This document shows, in pieces, positions 53,569 through 62,285 of a DNA stretch of 64,000 nt (position 1 is its first letter; each line of letters starts with the position of its first letter). The notes under the pieces are model-generated. The model was given only the letters and a program-made list of their open reading frames with translations, did no database searches and was not told the DNA's origin. A program made the position numbers and the translations under genes. This DNA is from Rhodococcus globerulus NBRC 14531 (lineage in GTDB: Bacteria > Actinomycetota > Actinomycetes > Mycobacteriales > Mycobacteriaceae): contig NZ_BCWX01000003.1 in assembly GCF_001894805.1 (NCBI RefSeq), positions 434,001 through 498,000 of the forward strand, written 5' to 3'.

Positions 53569-54746
53569 GGTGTCGTGTTCTCCTCGGGCTTCGGCGTGAG
53601 GTCCGCGAGTGCCTGCTTACCCAGCGCAAAAGCCTGATTGCTGTTCGGCACACCCGCATAGACCGCGGTATGGAGAAATACTTCCACGAGTTGATCCGGA
53701 TCCATTCCGCTGCGCAGTGCGGCGCGGATATGCATGTCGAGTTCGTGCTCGTTGCCGACTGCGGTGAGTATCGCGAGAGTCAGCAGCCTGCGTGTGTGGT
53801 GATCGAGTCCGGGACGCGACCAAATGTCGCCCCAGGCGGTGCGAGTGATGAAATCCTGGAACGGCGCGGTGAACTCGGTGGCGCCGGCGATGGACCGATC
53901 GACGTGGGCGTCACCGAGAACCTGGCGCCGGACGGTCATCCCGGCCGCGACCGCGGCGCTGCGCTGAGCAACCGCCGGTGTGTGCGAGGAAATATGCGCC
54001 GCAAGGAGTTTGGTGACGCGTCCGGCCTGCTCGACATTGGCGAGGTGCGCTCCGGGATCGACGACGTGCATCACGGAGTCGGCAATACCGTCGGCAATCG
54101 CTGCCAGGGTGGCCGGGGGAGTCGACGGGTCCTGCTCACCCGCGATGAGGAGGGTCGGCGCCACGATTCGGGCGAGGTCGCCGCGGCCGTCCCAGACGGA
54201 GAGTGCTTCGCAGCAGGCAGCGTATCCCTCGTCGGGTGTTGCCTCGACCATCGCCACATGCCGCGCGACAAGTTCCGGATCGCTTTCGGCAAGTCCGGGT
54301 GTGAACCAGCGGCCGACAACAGCTGCGGCAATGGACGCGATGCCGTCGGTGCGGACGGTCTGCGCTCGATCGATCCACGGCTGGGCCGGGGCAAACTGCG
54401 AGGACGTGCACAGCAATGTCAGGGTGTCGACGCGAGTGGGATGGTGCGCGGCGATCCACTGGCTGACTGCACCGCCGAGGGAGAGTCCGACCAGGTGAAC
54501 CGACTCGAGTTCGAGCGAATCGATCAGAGCGATGACATCTCCGGCAAGGTCCGCGACGGTGTACGGGCCGGCGGGTACCGGGGACTTACCGTGACCACGA
54601 TGATCGACGGCGATGACGCGGTAGCGGTTCGACAGCGCATGGATCTGCGGCGCCCACATGGAGAGATCGGATCCGAGCGAGCCGAGGAACACAACTGCGG
54701 GAGCATCGGGATTGCCGGTCTGGTGAAAGTTGAGCGCGACGCTCAT
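53565..54746 (-). CDS. pcaL: Fused enol-lactone hydrolase / carboxymuconolactone decarboxylase
   Basis: 393 residues made of two enzymes. Residues about 1-255 are an alpha/beta hydrolase (beta-ketoadipate enol-lactone hydrolase, PcaD) with 'VDHRGHGKSP', nucleophile Ser in 'VGLSLGGAVSQ' and a late His in 'VDPGAHLANVEQ'. Residues about 270-390 are a carboxymuconolactone decarboxylase (PcaC) with 'HTRRLLTLAILTAVGNEHELDMH...' The fused form PcaL is typical of Rhodococcus and other actinobacteria and catalyses two successive steps. Overlaps with pcaB and pcaR by 4 nt each. Confidence 0.95.
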   Translation of the reverse strand: MSVALNFHQTGNPDAPAVVFLGSLGSDLSMWAPQIHALSNRYRVIAVDHRGHGKSPVPAGPYTVADLAGDVIALIDSLELESVHLVGLSLGGAVSQWIAAHHPTRVDTLTLLCTSSQFAPAQPWIDRAQTVRTDGIASIAAAVVGRWFTPGLAESDPELVARHVAMVEATPDEGYAACCEALSVWDGRGDLARIVAPTLLIAGEQDPSTPPATLAAIADGIADSVMHVVDPGAHLANVEQAGRVTKLLAAHISSHTPAVAQRSAAVAAGMTVRRQVLGDAHVDRSIAGATEFTAPFQDFITRTAWGDIWSRPGLDHHTRRLLTLAILTAVGNEHELDMHIRAALRSGMDPDQLVEVFLHTAVYAGVPNSNQAFALGKQALADLTPKPEENTTP

Positions 54747-56071
54747 CGGGGTCCTCCTGTGGGGCGTGCGGCGAGGGCTCGGTCGACCAGGTCGGTGGCG
54801 TGGCCCAGATACTGTGCTGGATCAAGAAGTTCGGTAAGTTCGGCTGCGGTCAGGTGTTCCGTGATTGCCGGGTCGCGGTCCAAGCGCGTGCCGGAAGCGG
54901 CTGCGGCGGTGACGATGTCACGAGCACGATCGGTGTGCGCCGAGAGTGCCTTCGTGACCCGTTCGGCAAGAATCAAACCACCGGTGATGTCGAGGTTGCG
55001 TGCCATCGAATCGGTATGCACCTGCAAGCCGGCAAGACTGACGCACAATTGATGTGCCGCTCCGCCGGCCAGACGCAGGAGATCTGTGACGGTTTCCCAC
55101 TCCGCATGCCACGGACCGGCCGCCCGCGCGAACTCGTGATCCATGTTGGACAGCGCTGTGGCGACGAGTGCGGGAACACGCCGCGCCGCCGCACGGGCGG
55201 TAACGGCGGCAACCGGATTCTGCTTGTGCGGCATGGCGGATGAGCCGCCTGGAGTTTTCTCGGTAACTTCGGAAAGCTCCGTCGATGCCATGACGGTGAT
55301 GTCTGTAGCCGGTTTGGATACGGCCCCGGCGACGATGCCGAGGGTGGTTGCCAGTTCGGCGATGGTCACGCGATCGGTATGCCACGGAACAAGCTGCCGA
55401 GCCAAGCCGAGTTCGTCGGCAAAAGCGTCGGCGAGTGCGAGACCGTTCGGATACGACGCGGCGAGTGTGCCTGCGGCACCGCCGAATTGAACGGGCAATG
55501 TCGACAGCACGGTCTCGAGTCGATTGGCAGCGGCGTCGAGTGCGGTGAACCAGCTTGTTGCCAGTAGCCCGAAGGTGGTCGGAAGTGCTTGTTGCCCCAG
55601 GGTTCTCGCCACCATCGGCGTCGAGCGATGGAGTCGGGCGAGGCGAGCTGCAGAGTCGGCAGCCCAGGTCAGATCTGCGAGTACAACAGAGCCTGCGCGG
55701 CGCGTCAGCAGCATGAGTGCGGAATCCATGATGTCCTGGCTGGTGGCGCCCGGGTGAACAACATTGCCAGGTATACCGTCCTGAGCAACACGTTCACGCA
55801 GAATCTTCACGAGCGGGATCACCGGATTACCACCCGAGGCAGAGGCGCGACCCAGTGCGACGATGTCGAGCCCACCGGGTTTGGACAGCTCTGCGGCAGC
55901 AGCCGCCACAGCGGCGCACTGGTTACCGTCGGCCAACCCGATCGTGGCCGCCGCACAGCTCAGTGCGGCTTCCACGTCGAGCAACGCGGTCACCCACGCC
56001 TGGTCTGACAGATGCTCGGATACCAGGGTGGCACCGAACACCGGATCGAACAGTGCGCCGCGAGTGGACAT
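54743..56071 (-). CDS. pcaB: 3-carboxy-cis,cis-muconate cycloisomerase
   Basis: 442 residues of the fumarase/aspartase superfamily converting 3-carboxymuconate to 4-carboxymuconolactone. The signature loop is 'EKTPGGSSAMPHKQNPVAAVTARAAAR' near residue 265, and 'NVVHPGATSQDIMDSALMLL' is the upstream substrate-binding region. The C-terminal domain is of the ADSL_C type. It begins just downstream of pcaG with a 12-nt gap and overlaps pcaL. Membership in the pca operon removes doubt about its role. Confidence 0.94.
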   Translation of the reverse strand: MSTRGALFDPVFGATLVSEHLSDQAWVTALLDVEAALSCAAATIGLADGNQCAAVAAAAAELSKPGGLDIVALGRASASGGNPVIPLVKILRERVAQDGIPGNVVHPGATSQDIMDSALMLLTRRAGSVVLADLTWAADSAARLARLHRSTPMVARTLGQQALPTTFGLLATSWFTALDAAANRLETVLSTLPVQFGGAAGTLAASYPNGLALADAFADELGLARQLVPWHTDRVTIAELATTLGIVAGAVSKPATDITVMASTELSEVTEKTPGGSSAMPHKQNPVAAVTARAAARRVPALVATALSNMDHEFARAAGPWHAEWETVTDLLRLAGGAAHQLCVSLAGLQVHTDSMARNLDITGGLILAERVTKALSAHTDRARDIVTAAAASGTRLDRDPAITEHLTAAELTELLDPAQYLGHATDLVDRALAARPTGGPR

Positions 56072-56083
56072 GTGTACTCCTCT

Positions 56084-56755
56084 TTACAGCTCGAAGAAGG
56101 GCGTCTCGACGCCGTCGGCGTTGTCGTCCTGAACATAGACCGTCCAGGAGTACCCACCGTCGACCTTTGTTGCAACCAACTTGGCGCGTTCGGTTTCGGT
56201 CAGCGAACTCAGCACCGGATCGGTCGCGTGCGCGTCTGCGTCTTCCGGGAAGTACAACCGAGTGACCAGGCGATCGAGCATGCCGCGGGCAAAAATCGAG
56301 ACGTTGACGTGGGGAGCTTCGTCAACCTCGGTTTCGGTGGGCAGTGCGCCGGGCTTGACGGTGTGGACCAGGGCAGTTCCGGTGGGATCTGCTGCGCTGC
56401 GGGCGAACCCACGGAAGCCTGCCGGGGTGAGCTCGACTGCGCCGCGGGGATCGTCGGGATGGTTGAAGCGCCCGAGCGTATCTGCCTGCCACGTCTCGAT
56501 CATCGCGTCGGCCACCGGTGTGCGGTTGCCGTCGATCACCGTGATGGCGAGTGTGATTCGGTCAGGAGCGTCGGAAGGGGCCGCGTCGGGTCCGTCAGCC
56601 CAGGGGAGGCCGATATGCCAGTACGGGCCGACAGTCTGCGACGGCGTGACTCCGAAAGGTGCCGTGGTGAAATCGCCGGGGACGACGGGGTATGTCGGGG
56701 CGAGCGAAGCGACGGGGGATGTGGCTGGTGCAGGCTTCGCAGTTTTGTCAGTCAT
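56084..56755 (-). CDS. pcaG: Protocatechuate 3,4-dioxygenase, alpha subunit
   Basis: 223 residues of the intradiol dioxygenase family. 'TPSQTVGPYWHIGLPW' is the alpha-subunit N-terminus, followed by the beta-sandwich core 'NRTPVADAMIETWQADTLGRF' and 'APHVNVSIFARGMLDRLVTRLYFP'. As expected for the alpha chain, the iron-binding His-x-His is replaced ('HVNVS'). It pairs with PcaH to form the Fe(III) enzyme cleaving protocatechuate to 3-carboxymuconate. Its start overlaps the pcaH stop by 8 nt. Confidence 0.94.
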   Translation of the reverse strand: MTDKTAKPAPATSPVASLAPTYPVVPGDFTTAPFGVTPSQTVGPYWHIGLPWADGPDAAPSDAPDRITLAITVIDGNRTPVADAMIETWQADTLGRFNHPDDPRGAVELTPAGFRGFARSAADPTGTALVHTVKPGALPTETEVDEAPHVNVSIFARGMLDRLVTRLYFPEDADAHATDPVLSSLTETERAKLVATKVDGGYSWTVYVQDDNADGVETPFFEL

Positions 56756-57467
56756 CGTGGTCTTCCTCGTTCTCGAATACGGATGCGTTGCGCCCGCGCA
56801 GGACGATGTCGAAGCGGAACCCGAGAGCCCAGTTGGGTGCTGTGGCGGTGTAGTCGAAGACGCTGACCATGCGATGACGCGCTTCTTCAGGTACGGCGTT
56901 GTAGATCGGGTCCTGGAAGAACATCGGGTCGTCGGGGAAGTACATCTGCGTCACCAGGCGCTGCGTGAATGCCGTACCGAAGAGCGAGAAGTGAATGTGG
57001 GCCGGGCGCCACGCGTTGTCGTGGTTCATCCACGGGTAGGCGCCTGGCTTGATGGTGGTGAACGAATAGTGGCCGTCGGCGTCCGTCACACAACGGCCGA
57101 GACCGTTGAAGAACGGATCGAGTGGAGCCGGCCAGTTGTCACCCGTGTGGCGGTAGCGTCCGCCGGCGTTGGCCTGCCACACCTCCAGAAGGGTGTGGGG
57201 GACTGGCTTGCCGTCACCGTCGAGGACACGGCCGTGAACCACGATGCGCTGTCCTTGTGCTTCGCCTCCGTTGGCGATGGTCAGATCGTTTTCACCAGCG
57301 CCGACGCGGTCCTCACCGAAAACCGGCCCGGTCAATTCCGTGAGGCGCTGTGGGAGCAGCTTCAGCGGTTGCTTGGGGTGGCGGAGGGAGGTGGTCTTGT
57401 AGTCCGCGAAATCAGCCGGGGCGTTGACGCCGGTCGGCCGCTGGTACCTCGGCGGTAAATGCAGCAT
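56748..57467 (-). CDS. pcaH: Protocatechuate 3,4-dioxygenase, beta subunit
   Basis: 239 residues from ATG 57467 (GAGG at 7 nt spacing). The catalytic beta chain has Fe(III) ligands Tyr in 'GGRYRHTGDNW', Tyr in 'IKPGAYPWMNHDNAW' and the His pair in 'RPAHIHFSLFG'. The intradiol core 'IVVHGRVLDGDGKPVPHTLLEVWQANAGG' region is present. It is the first gene of pcaHGBLRF, divergent from pcaIJ over a 162-nt spacer with paired candidate operators. Confidence 0.95.
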   Translation of the reverse strand: MLHLPPRYQRPTGVNAPADFADYKTTSLRHPKQPLKLLPQRLTELTGPVFGEDRVGAGENDLTIANGGEAQGQRIVVHGRVLDGDGKPVPHTLLEVWQANAGGRYRHTGDNWPAPLDPFFNGLGRCVTDADGHYSFTTIKPGAYPWMNHDNAWRPAHIHFSLFGTAFTQRLVTQMYFPDDPMFFQDPIYNAVPEEARHRMVSVFDYTATAPNWALGFRFDIVLRGRNASVFENEEDHDD

Positions 57468-57492
57468 AGGGAACCTCGTCGTTCGATTACGT

Positions 57493-57607
57493 GTTCGCAA
57501 TGTGTACAGGTGATGCGCTCTGCGAACAGACTAGTTCGTTGTTGTGACCCAGGCAATGCCGGGGGCGAGAAATGTTCGTGATCCGCACAGGGGTTCACAA
57601 TACGTAC
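57493..57607. promoter_or_regulatory. Paired 15-mers in pcaH-pcaI spacer, candidate PcaR sites
   Basis: GTTCGCAATGTGTAC (57493-57507) and GTTCACAATACGTAC (57593-57607) match at 12 of 15 positions and lie exactly 100 bp apart, each about 25 bp from the start of one divergent operon. They resemble the PcaR site known from Pseudomonas, GTTCGATAATCGCAC. Simultaneous control of both operons by PcaR is inferred. Confidence 0.5.
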
Positions 57608-57629
57608 GGCGCGCGCTACTGTGATCGAC

Positions 57630-58379
57630 ATGATGGACAAAGTCATTCCCACTGCAGCCGAGGCCGTCGCGGACGTGCCGGACGGCGTCACGATCGCTGT
57701 CGGAGGATTCGGGCTCGTCGGAGTGCCCGAGATCCTCATCAACGCTCTGCTCGAGCAAGGCGCAACGTCACTCGAGACCGTGAGTAACAACTGCGGCACT
57801 GATGGATTCGGCCTCGGGGTGCTCCTCGAGAAGGGGCGGATTCGCCGGACCGTCAGCTCGTACGTGGGCTCCAACAAGGAGTTCGCTCGCCAGTATCTCG
57901 CCGGTGAACTGGAAGTGGAGCTCACTCCGCAGGGCACCCTCGCTGAGCGCATGCGCGCCGGTGGCGCAGGTATCCCCGCGTTCTTCACGCCCGCTGGTGT
58001 CGGCACCCAGGTCGCCGACGGCGGCTTGCCGCTCCGCTACGACGGAAGCGGCGGCATCGCAGTTGCCAGCCCGCCCAAGGAAACTCGTGACTTCGACGGC
58101 GTCACCTACGTGATGGAACGAGGCATCGTCGCCGACTACGCCCTGGTCCACGCCTGGAAAGGCGACCGGCACGGCAATCTCGTCTACCGAGCAAGCACTC
58201 AGAACTTCAACCCGGCCGCGGCAACATCCGGTCGGATCACCATCGCTCAGGTGGAACACCTCGTGGAACCCGGCGAACTCGACCCTGCCGAGATCCACAC
58301 ACCAGGCATCCATGTCCAGCGAGTTGTCCACGTCGGCCCCGTGACGGTCGGCATCGAGAATCGGACGGTACGAGCATGA
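57630..58379 (+). CDS. pcaI: 3-oxoadipate CoA-transferase, alpha subunit
   Basis: 249 residues from ATG 57630 ([13 protein letters not shown]); an in-frame GTG at 57621 is an alternative, and no clear ribosome site is seen, so the transcript may be nearly leaderless. Family I CoA-transferase alpha chain: '[21 protein letters not shown]' and '[14 protein letters not shown]' form the CoA/oxyanion region. With PcaJ it activates beta-ketoadipate using succinyl-CoA, feeding PcaF. Overlaps pcaJ by ATGA. Confidence 0.93.
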   Translation: MMDKVIPTAAEAVADVPDGVTIAVGGFGLVGVPEILINALLEQGATSLETVSNNCGTDGFGLGVLLEKGRIRRTVSSYVGSNKEFARQYLAGELEVELTPQGTLAERMRAGGAGIPAFFTPAGVGTQVADGGLPLRYDGSGGIAVASPPKETRDFDGVTYVMERGIVADYALVHAWKGDRHGNLVYRASTQNFNPAAATSGRITIAQVEHLVEPGELDPAEIHTPGIHVQRVVHVGPVTVGIENRTVRA

Positions 58380-59038
58380 CACTGACAAACGAGGCGGGCC
58401 AAGCTCCCACCAAACTCACCCGTGAAGAGATGGCTGCGCGGGTCGCTCGCGAACTCGAAGACGGCCAGTACGTGAACCTCGGCATCGGCATGCCGACGCT
58501 GGTTCCGAACTATCTGCCCACCGACATCACCGTTGTATTGCATTCGGAGAACGGCGTTTTGGGTGTCGGGCCGTATCCGACCGAGGATGAACTCGATCCC
58601 GAACTGATCAATGCCGGTAAGGAAACCATCACGGTGCTGCCAGGCGCGTCGTTCTTCGACTCGTCCGCGTCGTTCGGCATGATTCGCGGTGGACAGGTGG
58701 ACGTTGCTGTCCTCGGGGCCATGCAGGTCAGCGCCACCGGTGATCTCGCGAACTGGATGATTCCCGGTCACATGGTCAAGGGAATGGGCGGCGCGATGGA
58801 CCTGGTCCACGGCGCCAAGCGCGTCATCGTGATGATGGAGCACGTGTCGAAGAAGGGTGAGCACAAGATTGTCGAAGAATGCTCCCTTCCGCTCACCGGC
58901 AAGGGTTGTGTGCAGCGGATCATCACCGACATGGCGGTCATCGACGTGACCGCCGACGGTCTTCGCCTGGTCGAAACGGCGCCGGGAGTGAGCGTCGACG
59001 ACGTTGTTGCCGCCACCGGAGCAAAACTGCTCGTCTGA
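58376..59038 (+). CDS. pcaJ: 3-oxoadipate CoA-transferase, beta subunit
   Basis: 220 residues. The beta-chain motif '[17 protein letters not shown]' and the catalytic Glu in '[16 protein letters not shown]' (about residue 60) are intact, as is '[19 protein letters not shown]'. It forms a heteromer with PcaI; both are on the strand opposite to the other pca genes. It ends 4 nt before the convergent alkB gene. Confidence 0.94.
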   Translation: MTLTNEAGQAPTKLTREEMAARVARELEDGQYVNLGIGMPTLVPNYLPTDITVVLHSENGVLGVGPYPTEDELDPELINAGKETITVLPGASFFDSSASFGMIRGGQVDVAVLGAMQVSATGDLANWMIPGHMVKGMGGAMDLVHGAKRVIVMMEHVSKKGEHKIVEECSLPLTGKGCVQRIITDMAVIDVTADGLRLVETAPGVSVDDVVAATGAKLLV

Positions 59039-59042
59039 CGGT

Positions 59043-59675
59043 TCAGCGGACTCCGCGAGTGCGGAACTGCACGCTGATCCGCGGGCCGAGGGCGCGAGCG
59101 CTCTTGGGTACAGCGTGCTCCCACGTCCGCTGGCACGAACCTCCCATGACCAGCAGGTCGCCGTGCCCGAGGTTGAAGCGGATGGACTCACCGCCGCCGC
59201 GGGGACGAAGAAGTAGCGGGCGGGCAGCACCGAGCGACAGGATGGCTACCATCGTGTCCTCGGTGCGGCTTCGCCCGGTGTCGTCGCCGTGCCACGCGAC
59301 GCTGTCGCTGCCGTCGCGGTAAAAGCACAGGCCTGACGTGGTGAACGGTTCGCCCAGTTCGCTGCGATAGTGGCTGCTCAGAGCGTCCTTCGCCTCGGTG
59401 AGCAGGGGATCCGGTAGTGGCTCGTTCTCGTTGTAGAAACACACCAGTCGCGGAACGTCGACCACGCGGTCGTACATCTGCCGCCGTTCGGCACGCCAGG
59501 GCACCGATCGTTCGAGGGTGTCGAACACGGCCTCGGACCTAGTGAGCCAGGCCGGCCTGTGATCGACCCATGCGCCCGCGGTGAGTTTCCGGCGTTGCAG
59601 GGTTTTGTCGAGGTCAGCCAAGGAAACACCTAGGTCGACATTGTCGAACAGTGACTGTTGCATGGCGCTGGACAT
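59043..59675 (-). CDS. alkB: AlkB-type alpha-ketoglutarate-dependent DNA repair dioxygenase
   Basis: 210 residues from ATG 59675 ('MSSAMQQSLFDN'); a second ATG at 59663 is possible. AlkB-fold motifs: 'VPRLVCFYNENEPLPDP', iron ligands in 'SVAWHGDDTGRS' (His-x-Asp) and 'RTWEHAVPKS' (His), and the 2-oxoglutarate Arg pair in 'PRISVQFRTR'. It directly reverses N-alkyl lesions in DNA or RNA. The longer open frame upstream is not supported. A LexA-like box lies 24 nt upstream, so SOS induction is likely. Confidence 0.9.
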   Translation of the reverse strand: MSSAMQQSLFDNVDLGVSLADLDKTLQRRKLTAGAWVDHRPAWLTRSEAVFDTLERSVPWRAERRQMYDRVVDVPRLVCFYNENEPLPDPLLTEAKDALSSHYRSELGEPFTTSGLCFYRDGSDSVAWHGDDTGRSRTEDTMVAILSLGAARPLLLRPRGGGESIRFNLGHGDLLVMGGSCQRTWEHAVPKSARALGPRISVQFRTRGVR

Positions 59676-59698
59676 GAAGATCAGACTACACCCAAAGC

Positions 59699-59714
59699 TA
59701 GAACATATGTTCGA
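59699..59714. promoter_or_regulatory. LexA/SOS box upstream of alkB
   Basis: TAGAACATATGTTCGA fits the actinobacterial SOS box TCGAAC-N4-GTTCGA with one mismatch. It lies 24 nt upstream of the alkB start, in a 187-nt spacer that otherwise shows no gene. Confidence 0.65.
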
Positions 59715-59862
59715 ATTTTCGAAGGATTCGCGGCGCATCAAGTTAGGCGGCCCACCTCCCGGCGAGTGACAGCCGGGCGGCAGGCCTGTTGCGGCTGACC
59801 CCTCGCTCCGAAATCTCCGCCGCAATCGGTCAATACCCCGGAAGGCTGCTCGCGAAACACGC

Positions 59863-60993
59863 CTACGTCGCTTCTTGCCCCGCCGCCGCGGCAGATTGCG
59901 CCTGCCACCGCTCTTCGACGCGTCCCAGCTTCCATACGGCAATCGCAACAAGCCAGGTGATCGCAAACAGCCCCACGATGATGAAGCCCATCGCGCCCCA
60001 GTCCAGGCTGCCGATCGTGCCCAGGATTCCGGTGTGAATCTCGAGCTTCTCGGTGAAGATCGAGATGATCTCCTGCACTCCGATGATGAGGGCGACGGCA
60101 ACAGACAAGCCGGTAATCACCATGTTGTAGTAGATCTTTCGGACCGGCTGCGCAAACGCCCAACCGTAGGCAAAATTCATGAACGAACCGTCGATGGAGT
60201 CGAAGAGGCACATCCCGGCGCAGAACAGAATCGGCAGAACGAGAATCGAATACCACGGTAATCCCGTCACAGCTGCGCCGCCGGCGATGACGAGCAAGCC
60301 GACCTCGGTTACGGTGTCGAACCCCAGGCCGAACAGTAATCCGACTGGATACATGTGCCATGGCTTGCGGACCGTTTTCATGACCGGCCCCAGAATCTTG
60401 TTCAACGCGCCGCGGCTGTCGAGTTCCTTCTCGAGTTGTTCTTCGTCGAACGTTCCGGCCTTGTATTTTGTATAGACCCGGTGAATTCCGATGAGGGACA
60501 CAAGGTTCAGGAGGCCGATCAGGATCAGGAATGTGCCCGAGACAGTGGTTCCGAACAATCCGGCCCATTTCCCCAGGTCGGAATTCTCGTCAGAGAGGGT
60601 GGACGCCAGCCGTCGTACGCCCAGCGCGAGCAGTGCAACCATGACAAATACGATGGTCGAATGGCCGAGTGAGAACCAAAACCCCACGGACATGGGCTTT
60701 TTGCCATCGGCAACAAGCTTGCGTGTTGTGTTGTCGATGGCGGCGATGTGGTCGGCGTCGAAGGCATGTCGCATTCCGAGCGTGTAGGCGGTGACGCCCA
60801 GTCCGACGCCGAACGCGCTGCCCTCGACGGTGTAGTGCCCGGGAACGACCAGGCCGAGCAGCACTGCCCAGCCGACGACGTTGAGCGTGACGACCGTGGC
60901 CGTCATTCCGATGATGCTGCGTCGCTGGGAGCGGTCCAGGCTCGTCCACGCTGCGACGAGTTTGTTTCCGGTCGAGTGTGTATCCGTCGTCAT
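59863..60993 (-). CDS. NiCoT-family nickel/cobalt transporter
   Basis: 376 residues with eight predicted membrane helices and the NiCoT signatures 'LGMRHAFDADHIAAIDNTTR' and 'GFWFSLGHSTIVFVMV', plus 'LGFDTVTEVGLLVIAG' and 'GMCLFDSIDGSFMNFAYGWAF'. HoxN, NixA and the cobalt transporter NhlF of Rhodococcus rhodochrous belong here. It imports Ni2+ and/or Co2+ with high affinity. Metal preference cannot be read from sequence. With two B12 riboswitches nearby, cobalt for cobalamin is plausible, but no riboswitch was seen in its own leader (60994-61105). Confidence 0.93.
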   Translation of the reverse strand: MTTDTHSTGNKLVAAWTSLDRSQRRSIIGMTATVVTLNVVGWAVLLGLVVPGHYTVEGSAFGVGLGVTAYTLGMRHAFDADHIAAIDNTTRKLVADGKKPMSVGFWFSLGHSTIVFVMVALLALGVRRLASTLSDENSDLGKWAGLFGTTVSGTFLILIGLLNLVSLIGIHRVYTKYKAGTFDEEQLEKELDSRGALNKILGPVMKTVRKPWHMYPVGLLFGLGFDTVTEVGLLVIAGGAAVTGLPWYSILVLPILFCAGMCLFDSIDGSFMNFAYGWAFAQPVRKIYYNMVITGLSVAVALIIGVQEIISIFTEKLEIHTGILGTIGSLDWGAMGFIIVGLFAITWLVAIAVWKLGRVEERWQAQSAAAAGQEAT

Positions 60994-61105
60994 CGAACGT
61001 CACCGATTTCGTGTGGAGGGTCGGCGGGCCTGACACGGAAAAATGTCATAGATAAATCGTATAAGTGTTCAACTGTTCAGATAAGGGCGTTCTTGTTACA
61101 GATTG

Positions 61106-61142
61106 CCCATCAGGGAGTAAAGGTGCTTTGCTGCCTGATGGG
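61106..61142 (-). terminator. Hairpin after azlD
   Basis: CCCATCAGG and CCTGATGGG form a perfect stem around a 19-nt loop, 5 nt past the azlD stop. It probably ends the azlCD transcript before the NiCoT promoter. Confidence 0.6.
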
Positions 61143-61146
61143 AAAG

Positions 61147-61476
61147 TCAGGCGAAGATCGTGTTCATCAATGCGACGTACATCGCGGTCCCGACGACGAT
61201 GCTCAGCACTGCGTTCTTTCGCCACAGATGGATTGCGGCGGTGGCCGAGACGGCGATCAGTTCGGGTAATCCGTGTGAGGGCCCGGTGACGGAGACGTTC
61301 TTCAGTGAGTACATCACCAGGATCAGCATCACTCCCGCCGGCATGTAGATGCCGAGGTACGCGACGAGCGCCGATGAGCGCAGTGGCTTCAGGACGGCAA
61401 AGGGTATGGCGCGCAAAGCAAAAGTGACGACGGCCATGATGGCAACGGCGGTGAAGATGTACGTGGTGTCAGGCAT
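61147..61476 (-). CDS. azlD: AzlD-family branched-chain amino-acid exporter subunit
   Basis: 109 residues with four hydrophobic segments: 'YIFTAVAIMAVVTFALRAIPFAVLKPL', 'YLGIYMPAGVMLILVMYSL' and 'VLSIVVGTAMYVALM'. This is the small partner of AzlC (BrnE-type) in two-component branched-chain amino-acid/methionine exporters like corynebacterial BrnFE. It overlaps azlC by 8 nt. Export from the cytoplasm under control of the divergent Lrp regulator is inferred by analogy. Confidence 0.9.
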   Translation of the reverse strand: MPDTTYIFTAVAIMAVVTFALRAIPFAVLKPLRSSALVAYLGIYMPAGVMLILVMYSLKNVSVTGPSHGLPELIAVSATAAIHLWRKNAVLSIVVGTAMYVALMNTIFA

Positions 61477-62209
61477 CTACTGCTGCTTTTCGGGAGGTGG
61501 CGAAGTATCGGATGATCAGGAAGGTGACAAACCCGCCCATGGCGATCGGTAGGACATGTTCGGGTGCGATGAGGCGGGCCACCAGTGCGCAGGTGACCGC
61601 TGCCGCTGGGACGGTGTAGCCGCTTTGAGCTCGCATCGCTTCGATCGACAGGACGACGAACAGGGCTGTGAGCGCAAAGTCCATTCCGACGATCGAATCG
61701 GGAATCCATTGTCCCGCAGTAGCTCCGAGAATTGCTCCGCCAACCCAGTAGCCGTGCAGGAACAGTTGCGAGAAGACGATGACCCGGCCGGAGAGGGCTT
61801 TGGGATCGGTTGTCACCGACATGGCATACGCCTCGTCGGTGAGAGCGAACATGCTGTAGAAGCGTGCAAACGGATTCTGCACCTTGTTCAGTGGGAAGCT
61901 CAGCGCATAAAAGACGTGCCGAAAGTTGACCAGCAACGCGGTGAGTGCGACGTAAGGCAGGGGAGTCATCGCGGCGACCATGCCGACGGCAATGAACTCG
62001 AGCGATCCGGCATAGATCAACGAAGTGAAAACCAGTGCCCACCAAGGGTTCAGGCCTTGCTGCACAACAAGCACCCCGAGGGCGATGCCGAGTGGCAGGA
62101 GTCCGATGCCGACCGGCAATGACAATGCAAAGGCGCGTCGCCACGCCGGGTTCTGGCGCGCGGCATCGACGGCAGTTGCATCCGCTGATGTTGAAGATTC
62201 GATCACCAC
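61469..62209 (-). CDS. azlC: AzlC-family branched-chain amino-acid exporter subunit
   Basis: 246 residues if started at GTG 62209 ('VVIESSTSADAT'); the open frame extends to 62296 but would run into the divergent regulator gene, and no strong ribosome site settles the choice. Seven or so membrane helices with AzlC landmarks: 'AFALSLPVGIGLLPLGIALGVL', 'YAGSLEFIAVGMVA', 'NFRHVFYALSFP' and 'DEAYAM'. BrnF-like large subunit working with AzlD. Confidence 0.88.
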   Translation of the reverse strand: MVIESSTSADATAVDAARQNPAWRRAFALSLPVGIGLLPLGIALGVLVVQQGLNPWWALVFTSLIYAGSLEFIAVGMVAAMTPLPYVALTALLVNFRHVFYALSFPLNKVQNPFARFYSMFALTDEAYAMSVTTDPKALSGRVIVFSQLFLHGYWVGGAILGATAGQWIPDSIVGMDFALTALFVVLSIEAMRAQSGYTVPAAAVTCALVARLIAPEHVLPIAMGGFVTFLIIRYFATSRKAAVDA

Positions 62210-62285
62210 AGAAATGTAGTACAAAGTCCGCGGTTGACGATTGCCCAGAATGCGCGGAATTGAGACTTTGCGCAATAATATCCGC

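Noticed and set aside
53529-55052. 507-residue open frame antisense to pcaL and pcaB
   Set aside because: Both pca genes on the other strand are certain by motif and context; this frame has no recognisable features.
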